This document shows positions 1-5,095 of a stretch of 7,796 bases of DNA, one piece after another. The translations under genes and the position numbers were made by a program. This DNA is from an uncultured Bacteroidota bacterium (GTDB lineage Bacteria > Bacteroidota > Bacteroidia > UBA7662): the NCBI GenBank assembly GCA_903856555.1, contig CAIOCC010000161.1:1-7796 (forward strand). Reading direction: 5' to 3'. Below the pieces are notes generated by a model. It was given only the letters and a program-made list of their open reading frames with translations, did not search any database and was not told the DNA's origin. Numbering within the stretch: position 1 is the first letter of the stretch; every line of letters begins with the position of its first letter.

Positions 1-1104
1 GCCTCCAAAAGTGCCGCCTTCTGGGCTCAGCGTGGCGGTTTCAAAGCCGAAGTCCTCTCGACAACCAAAGTGGGTCAGGTGCATTTTTTGTGGACCGGCC
101 CCGTGTCTTGGCTGCAGGAACAACTGCCGGCCCTTCGATCCCTGATCCATGAGCAAACCGCCCCTCTTACCCAAAACATGCGGCAGCGCGGTGGGGGAAT
201 TGTCGCCATTGAATTGGTGGACAAATCCGAGGAAGAAACCGATTATTTCCAACTTGATTTTCGATTTGAGACCGCCGATGCCATGGGGGCGAATTTCATC
301 AACACGTTGTTGGAACAATCCTCCAAAATATTTTCTGAATTTCTTGCCGGCGCCGCTGGTCTTGCCGATGAACATCGCCAGGCACAAATCCTGATGTGCA
401 TCCTTAGCAATTATACCCCGGAATGCCGGGTTCGTTGCGAGGTCTCTTGCCCTGTAACTGAACTCAACGATGTCCCGGAACTTTCCCCGGAACAATTTGC
501 AAACAAATTCCTGCGGGCCGTTCGTGTTGCGGAATTGGAGCCGTATCGTGCGGTCACCCATAACAAAGGAATTATGAACGGTATCGACTCAGTGGTTTTG
601 GCAACCGGGAATGATTTTAGGGCTGTTGAGGCCTGTGCGCATGCCTATGCCGCACGGGATGGCCAATACCGATCCCTCACCCATGCCGCGGTGGAGGAGG
701 GGGTTTTTCGCTTTTGGATTGATATTCCCCTGGCCCTGGGAACGGTCGGTGGATTAACGGGACTGCATCCCATGGTGCGCTTTTCGCATGAATTGTTAGG
801 AAATCCCAACGCCCAAGAACTCATGCAAATTACAGCGGCGGTGGGTTTGGCTCAGAATTTTTCGGCTCTCAAATCCCTGGTCAGTTCGGGTATTCAAAAG
901 GGGCACATGAAAATGCACCTGCTCAATATCCTCAACGGCCTGGGCGCCACCGAAGTTCAAAAAGAAAAGGCCAAGGTCTATTTCAGTGACAAAGTGGTGG
1001 CCTATGCCGAGGTCAAAGCTTTTGTGGAGCGACTTCGGGGTCCCCGGGTTCCCGATCCTGGTTTGATTTTGCTGTCCCCGGATTCGTCCTCCATGGAATC
1101 CTAA
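1..1104 (+). CDS. Hydroxymethylglutaryl-CoA reductase, class II (5' partial)
   Basis: This enzyme interconverts HMG-CoA and mevalonate using NAD(P)H; in this operon it should run towards mevalonate, the committed step of the pathway. The frame is open from base 1 and 367 residues are visible. Family-like sequence (SKSAAFWAQRGGFKAEV) precedes the GTG at 70, so that codon is internal and the true start lies upstream. Class II enzymes are usually about 430 residues, so roughly 60-90 are missing, including the ENVxG segment with the catalytic Glu. Visible motifs are RGGGIVAIEL, the class II DAMGAN signature (277-294), HNKGIMNGIDSV with the catalytic Lys at 565-567, TGND with the catalytic Asp at 613-615, and GHMKMH near the C terminus (His at 904-906) supplying the catalytic His. 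A tail of about 20 residues after LRGPR looks non-conserved. It is soluble and cytoplasmic, with no membrane anchor of the eukaryotic type. The next gene begins 3 nt after its TAA. NADH or NADPH preference cannot be read from this. Confidence 0.95.
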   Translation, partial: ASKSAAFWAQRGGFKAEVLSTTKVGQVHFLWTGPVSWLQEQLPALRSLIHEQTAPLTQNMRQRGGGIVAIELVDKSEEETDYFQLDFRFETADAMGANFINTLLEQSSKIFSEFLAGAAGLADEHRQAQILMCILSNYTPECRVRCEVSCPVTELNDVPELSPEQFANKFLRAVRVAELEPYRAVTHNKGIMNGIDSVVLATGNDFRAVEACAHAYAARDGQYRSLTHAAVEEGVFRFWIDIPLALGTVGGLTGLHPMVRFSHELLGNPNAQELMQITAAVGLAQNFSALKSLVSSGIQKGHMKMHLLNILNGLGATEVQKEKAKVYFSDKVVAYAEVKAFVERLRGPRVPDPGLILLSPDSSSMES

Positions 1105-1107
1105 GGA

Positions 1108-2112
1108 ATGGCCGAGTCCATCCTTTTTAGCCAACGTGTTCCAGGCAAAATTCTTCTGAGCGGGGAATACCTCGTGCTGGACGGGGCAACGGCTTTGGGC
1201 TTGGTATCGCGCCACGGGCAATCCCTCTCCGTCGAGACCAATTCCACGGCCAAGCCAGGGACCCTGCGCTGGACGGCCTTGGATATGGATGGGAAGCCTT
1301 GGATGGAGGCCGGCCTGGTTTTGGAGAACGGGCGCTGGTCACTTGCCCCTGATTCGGCGGAGGTTCCTGAAAATCAACGCTTGATGCAAGGGCTACAAGC
1401 CGCTTGGGACTTGGCCTCCGAAAAACAGTTTGCGGAATCAAGCCCCACGACGAGCTCCAAGCATGCACCGGTCCTTTCCTTGGCCCAAACGGGGCTTCGC
1501 GTCACCACCTCCCTCGAGTTTCCTCGGCGATGGGGTTTGGGTTCATCGTCAACTTTGATCGCCTTGTTAGCGGAATGGTGGAGTGTGGATGCACGGCGAC
1601 TCTATGCGATGGTCCAAAACGGATCGGGATACGATCTTGAAATTGCCCTAAGCGGTCGAAGTATGTTGTACAACCGCGAGCCGCTCCAAATCCAACCCTT
1701 GGATTTTCGCATTCCTCCCGGCTCCATGTTACGTCTGGTGGACCCGGGTTCCAAACAAATCTCATCGGCCGAGGTATCCCGATACCGGAATCTTAGCCTG
1801 CAAACGCGAATCCAAGCTGTTCCCCGTATTTCGCAAATCAGCGAAGCCTTGGCCAAAGGCCCCACCATTCAGGAAATGTTGGAGCTCCTTCAAGATCACG
1901 ACCTTATACTGGAAGGCGTCTTGGGACAGCCTTCCCTCCATACCTTGGAAGGCCACGGCTTTCCTGGCCGGCTCAAAAGCCTGGGGGCCTGGGGAGGCGA
2001 TCTTTTTTTGGCCGCGTCGGATCAACCCTCATTGGCCATGGAATGGCTTGATAATCACTTGGATTGGACCTCCTATCCTTTGGAAGACCTGATTCAAATA
2101 TCCCAAAATTGA
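1108..2112 (+). CDS. GYDIA-like GHMP kinase, candidate phosphomevalonate kinase
   Basis: This is a 334-residue small-molecule kinase of the GHMP superfamily, resembling the Bacteroidota GYDIA family that sits beside mevalonate genes. Motif 1 is VPGKILLSGEYLVLDG (residues 11-26), the ATP-binding motif 2 is RWGLGSSSTLIALLA (141-155), and the C-terminal motif 3 is LKSLGAWGGDLFLAA (279-293). The family signature region is GSGYDLEIA (172-180); it keeps the Asp (D176) but reads GYDLE instead of GYDIA. A further family-like block is GSKQISSAEVSRY (214-226). The ATG lies 3 nt after the reductase stop, with AGGA directly against it, which suggests translational coupling. The operon has a separate mevalonate kinase and no recognisable classical phosphomevalonate kinase, so phosphorylation of mevalonate 5-phosphate is the most economical role. 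This is inferred from context; a different mevalonate phosphate or another sugar-like substrate is possible. GHMP kinase membership is secure; the exact substrate is not. Confidence 0.85.
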   Translation: MAESILFSQRVPGKILLSGEYLVLDGATALGLVSRHGQSLSVETNSTAKPGTLRWTALDMDGKPWMEAGLVLENGRWSLAPDSAEVPENQRLMQGLQAAWDLASEKQFAESSPTTSSKHAPVLSLAQTGLRVTTSLEFPRRWGLGSSSTLIALLAEWWSVDARRLYAMVQNGSGYDLEIALSGRSMLYNREPLQIQPLDFRIPPGSMLRLVDPGSKQISSAEVSRYRNLSLQTRIQAVPRISQISEALAKGPTIQEMLELLQDHDLILEGVLGQPSLHTLEGHGFPGRLKSLGAWGGDLFLAASDQPSLAMEWLDNHLDWTSYPLEDLIQISQN

Positions 2113-2123
2113 TTTCCCAAATT

Positions 2124-3215
2124 ATGTTAGAAAAAGAGCCCTCCACCATCGCTTGGGAATGCCCCTCGAATATTGCCCTTGTCAAGTATTGGGGTAAGTT
2201 TGAGGGTCAAATCCCCGCGAATGCATCCCTGAGTTTTACTTTGTCATCCTGTGTTACTCAAACCTCTATTGCGTACCAGATTGATGCCGAACCTCGTCTC
2301 GAATTCCTCTTCGATGGCCAACCAAAGCCGACCTTTGAAGCCAAAATCCAAACCTACCTTAACGGTCTACACGATGTTCTGCCTTGGCTGAAAAATACAG
2401 TCTTGAAAATTGAATCCCATAACACTTTCCCACACAGCAGCGGGATTGCCTCTTCGGCATCGGCCATGGGTGCCCTGGCTTTGGGCTTGGTGAGCGTGGA
2501 TCGGGCCATGAAGGGGGGCTTCGACCTTACGGATGCGGCCCAGGATGCTGACTTTTGGAGACAGGCATCGAACCTGGCCCGCAGGGGATCGGGCTCCGCG
2601 TGTCGTTCGGTCTACGGTGGCTTTACGGTTTGGGGTCGGCACGAGGCTGTGGAGGGCAGCGATGATCGCTGGGCAGTACCTCTGGGGATGGACCAAATTC
2701 ATCCGACCTTCCACGACATACAAGACGTGGTCCTTCTGGTGGATCGAGGGGAAAAGTCGGTTTCATCCAGTGCCGGCCACGGTCTGATGAACCAACATCC
2801 GTACGCCGAAGCTCGTTTCAAACAAGGCAACGAGCGGGTGGGGGAGCTCAATGCCCTTCTAAAGTCGGCCTCTTCGGTCTCGGACGACGAACTGTGGTGG
2901 GCCTTTGGAGATTTGGTGGAATCCGAGGCCTTGACCCTTCATGCCATGATGCTTTGTTCCCGGCCTTCTTTCTTGCTTATGAAACCCAAAACCCTGGAAA
3001 TACTGGAACAAATCCGACGATTCCGAAACCAAAAGAAGGTTCCATTGTTTTTTACCCTGGATGCCGGAGCCAATATTCATTTGTTGTTTCCGGCCAACGC
3101 CCAAAACGACGCCATGGAACTGCTTGATAAACAGATTGCTGCAATCCTAGGCCCGGATTCGTACCTTTGGGACCGTTTGGGGGCCGGTCCTCGACCCTTA
3201 ACCCTTCCATCCTAA
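2124..3215 (+). CDS. mvaD: Diphosphomevalonate decarboxylase family protein
   Basis: This enzyme carries out ATP-dependent decarboxylation of mevalonate 5-diphosphate to isopentenyl diphosphate, the last step of the classical pathway, in the cytoplasm. It has 363 residues from the ATG at 2124. Motifs in order are ECPSNIALVKYWGK (12-25, with Lys21), PANASLS (31-37), the phosphate-binding HSSGIASSASAMGALAL (104-120), RRGSGSACRSVYGG (153-166, with Arg161) and TLDAGANIHLLFP (301-313, with Asp303). Lys, Arg and Asp match the active-site residues of known decarboxylases. DAGAN replaces the DAGPN of yeast-type enzymes. The frame extends upstream to a TTG at 2064, but that would overlap the kinase gene by 49 nt with non-conserved sequence, so the ATG 11 nt after the kinase stop is preferred. 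The start has no Shine-Dalgarno sequence and an A/T-rich leader, as is common in Bacteroidota. Related families act on mevalonate 5-phosphate or mevalonate 3,5-bisphosphate, so the substrate is probable rather than proven. Confidence 0.92.
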   Translation: MLEKEPSTIAWECPSNIALVKYWGKFEGQIPANASLSFTLSSCVTQTSIAYQIDAEPRLEFLFDGQPKPTFEAKIQTYLNGLHDVLPWLKNTVLKIESHNTFPHSSGIASSASAMGALALGLVSVDRAMKGGFDLTDAAQDADFWRQASNLARRGSGSACRSVYGGFTVWGRHEAVEGSDDRWAVPLGMDQIHPTFHDIQDVVLLVDRGEKSVSSSAGHGLMNQHPYAEARFKQGNERVGELNALLKSASSVSDDELWWAFGDLVESEALTLHAMMLCSRPSFLLMKPKTLEILEQIRRFRNQKKVPLFFTLDAGANIHLLFPANAQNDAMELLDKQIAAILGPDSYLWDRLGAGPRPLTLPS

Positions 3216-3221
3216 GACCAC

Positions 3222-4169
3222 ATGGTGAAATCCCCCCTCCAAAACAGCCTTTACTACGCCAAAGTCCTGCTTTTTGGGGAATACGGCATCATGGAGGATG
3301 CCATGGGGTTGTCCATTCCTTTTGAACATTTTCAGGGGCGTTTCAAAGCCGGCCCTGCCCTAAGCGAAGCCGAAAAAGCCAGCAATACCAGTCTCAAAGC
3401 ATTTGCGAGCTACCTCGGCGGACTTTCCCCGGCCGTTCTAGGCCTGGATATAGATCGCTTGAATCGCGATTTGGAGGCCGGACTTCATTTTGAATCCAAT
3501 ATCCCTCAAGGGTTTGGGGTCGGAAGTTCCGGGGCTCTGGTAGCGGCGGTTTATGAGCAATACGGGCCTGCAAACCTTGATCTCAACAGCGCCCTCCAAG
3601 ACCCGGATGCCATTCAAGACATCAAGGCCCGCTTGGGTCGGATGGAGTCCTTTTTTCACGGACGTTCCTCGGGCATGGACCCGCTGATTTGTTACCTCAA
3701 AATACCCATGCTCATGGACCGCGACCGGCGCTTGGGCCAGGTCACCCTGCCACGCGAAGCGCCGGACGGACAAGGGGCTATTTTCTTGTTGAATACCGGG
3801 CAGCCCGGCGAGACCCAACCCTTGGTTTCGGTCTTCCTCGAAAAGCTCAAACACGAAGGATTCCGCCAAATGATCCGCCAGGAATTCAATCAGTATAACA
3901 ACGAATGCATCAAGGCCTTTTTGAATGGCAAACCAGGGCTTTTGTTCAAAAACCTACGATCCCTCTCTCACCTCGTACTTCAGCATTTTCAACCCATGAT
4001 TCCCGAAAAATTCCGGCAAGTTTGGCAACAAGGAATCGACAGCGGGGTCTACTACCTCAAGCTATGTGGCTCAGGTGGAGGTGGTTATCTCTTGGGTTTT
4101 ACCAGGGATCTTGAACAAACCCAGCGCTTGTTGGATGCCTACGAACTCCGTGTCATCCACCGGTTCTGA
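3222..4169 (+). CDS. Mevalonate kinase (GHMP superfamily)
   Basis: This kinase phosphorylates mevalonate at the 5-hydroxyl with ATP, the step after the reductase at the head of the operon. The 315-residue protein shows motif 1 as YYAKVLLFGEYGIM (11-24), motif 2 as IPQGFGVGSSGALVA (94-108), and motif 3 as LKLCGSGGGGYLLGFT (279-294). The segment ESFFHGRSSGMDP (142-154) is the strongest specific evidence: mevalonate kinases place a metal-binding Glu and the catalytic Asp (D153) in an E..FHG.SSG.D context. The length is normal for a compact bacterial mevalonate kinase. The ATG lies 6 nt after the decarboxylase TAA, with no clear Shine-Dalgarno sequence, so expression probably depends on operon transcription and translational coupling. 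Its 3' end probably overlaps the next gene by 35 nt. Feedback inhibition by prenyl diphosphates is known for some members of the family but cannot be judged here. An alternative role as the phosphomevalonate kinase is less likely given the active-site wording. Confidence 0.9.
   Translation: MVKSPLQNSLYYAKVLLFGEYGIMEDAMGLSIPFEHFQGRFKAGPALSEAEKASNTSLKAFASYLGGLSPAVLGLDIDRLNRDLEAGLHFESNIPQGFGVGSSGALVAAVYEQYGPANLDLNSALQDPDAIQDIKARLGRMESFFHGRSSGMDPLICYLKIPMLMDRDRRLGQVTLPREAPDGQGAIFLLNTGQPGETQPLVSVFLEKLKHEGFRQMIRQEFNQYNNECIKAFLNGKPGLLFKNLRSLSHLVLQHFQPMIPEKFRQVWQQGIDSGVYYLKLCGSGGGGYLLGFTRDLEQTQRLLDAYELRVIHRF
4135..4169 (+). other. Overlap of the mevalonate kinase 3' end and the UbiA 5' end
   Basis: If the UbiA gene starts at its ATG, its first 35 nt lie within the last codons of the kinase gene in another frame, which would couple translation of the two. 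No Shine-Dalgarno-like sequence precedes this ATG. The in-frame GTG at 4150 would shorten the overlap to 20 nt, and the TTG at 4186 would remove it. Confidence 0.55.
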
Positions 4170-5070
4170 ACCGTTAGGCCCTGAATTGAAACCTGGGGCT
4201 GCCCGTCAACTTCGATTTTTGCGTGGACTGGCCTTTTTGGGCTTGGTACGATGGTATAATTTGGCCATGGTCGCCGTGGCCCAATTGTTGGCCGCCGCTT
4301 TTTTGCTGGATCAGGCAACCTCGGTTGGTTGGCGTTTTTTGTTGGACCGGGAACTTTGGTTAATAGTAGGCGGAACAGCGTTGATGTTGGCGGGGGGTTA
4401 CCTTCTCAATGCGTTTTATGACCTCGAAAAGGACATGGCCAACCATCCGTCCAAGGTCATCATGGGCCGGGTCATTCGCCCCTCCCAAGCCCTTCAGGCC
4501 TGGGTAGCCTTGAGCCTGTTGACGATACTGGTCATCTGGCCCCTTGGCCTTCGTTTTTTGGCCTATTACGCCCTTTACGGAATGGGTTTATGGCTTTATT
4601 CCCACAAACTCAAACGAATCCCGCTCTTGGGGAATGCCGCCTCCATCCTCCTACTCTTGGCCGCCTTTATGGCGTTGGTGCTTTATTACCGGGATGCCAA
4701 TATCCCGACCCTCGTCTTTGTATTCTATGTCGGGGTGCTGGAGTGGATTCGGGGTCTCATCAAAGACTGCCAAAACGTACGAGGTGATGCCATCTACGGT
4801 TACCGCACCGTGCCAGTGGTTTTGGGCCTTCGCAAAACCAGAAATCTTCTTTTGTTATCTCCGATTGGATTCTTACCGCCTATTCTCTGGTTGTCGCTGT
4901 ACGGCCGCGTTCATCCCTTCTTTCCTTACCTCTTGGTCGCTCAACTGATCATGGTCCTCGGGGCTTTGGGCGTGCTGCTCAACTCCATGGCAACCCAACG
5001 CCTGCATACGGCTCAGCGTCTCCTCAAAATCGTTTTGCTCAGCGCGATCGCCGGTCTTATGTTATGGTAA
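4135..5070 (+). CDS. UbiA-family prenyltransferase, geranylgeranylglycerol-phosphate type
   Basis: This is an integral membrane prenyltransferase of 311 residues with about nine hydrophobic segments (near 35-58, 73-95, 119-139, 140-156, 164-185, 190-208, 238-257, 263-285 and 296-311), as expected for the UbiA fold. The first Mg-diphosphate motif is NAFYDLEKD (N92, D96, D100). It is followed by NHPSKVIMGRVI, and YSHKLKRIPLLGN (155-167) is also family-like. The second motif region is KDCQNVRGD (K210 to D218), followed by YGYRTVPVVLG. The pattern resembles enzymes annotated in Bacteroidota as geranylgeranylglycerol-phosphate geranylgeranyltransferase, which attach a second geranylgeranyl chain to a glycerol phosphate ether. 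Other UbiA acceptors, such as a quinone ring, cannot be excluded. Position 214 is Asn where many relatives have Asp. The start is uncertain: ATG 4135 overlaps mevalonate kinase by 35 nt, GTG 4150 and TTG 4186 are in frame, and the first 20 or so residues look non-conserved. As last gene in the operon it would consume prenyl diphosphate derived from the upstream genes. Confidence 0.82.
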   Translation: MPTNSVSSTGSEPLGPELKPGAARQLRFLRGLAFLGLVRWYNLAMVAVAQLLAAAFLLDQATSVGWRFLLDRELWLIVGGTALMLAGGYLLNAFYDLEKDMANHPSKVIMGRVIRPSQALQAWVALSLLTILVIWPLGLRFLAYYALYGMGLWLYSHKLKRIPLLGNAASILLLLAAFMALVLYYRDANIPTLVFVFYVGVLEWIRGLIKDCQNVRGDAIYGYRTVPVVLGLRKTRNLLLLSPIGFLPPILWLSLYGRVHPFFPYLLVAQLIMVLGALGVLLNSMATQRLHTAQRLLKIVLLSAIAGLMLW

Positions 5071-5073
5071 AGG

Positions 5074-5091
5074 CCTTGGGACAAACCAAGG
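5074..5091. terminator. Possible weak bidirectional terminator between converging genes
   Basis: A perfect 6-bp inverted repeat, CCTTGG (5074-5079) and CCAAGG (5086-5091), encloses a 6-nt loop. It sits inside the 25-nt gap between the UbiA stop (5068-5070) and the mfd stop (5096-5098 on the opposite strand), where both transcripts must end. Neither strand has a clear run of T after the stem; only a short TTT follows on the minus strand. It is therefore not a textbook intrinsic terminator, and chance occurrence is possible. Confidence 0.35.
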
Positions 5092-5095
5092 AGTG

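Noticed and set aside
70..72. GTG as start of the HMG-CoA reductase
   Set aside because: The in-frame sequence before it (positions 1-69) matches the family, so the gene begins upstream of the window.
796..1221. 141-codon - strand frame across the reductase and kinase junction
   Set aside because: It is antisense to conserved sequence of two real genes and has no recognisable motif.
2064..2123. TTG-initiated N-terminal extension of the decarboxylase
   Set aside because: It would overlap the kinase gene by 49 nt and add residues unlike the family, whereas ATG 2124 puts the conserved start at the expected distance.
3438..3869. 143-codon - strand frame opposite mevalonate kinase
   Set aside because: It is the complement of conserved kinase motifs 2 and the HGRSSGMDP block, and encodes no recognisable protein.
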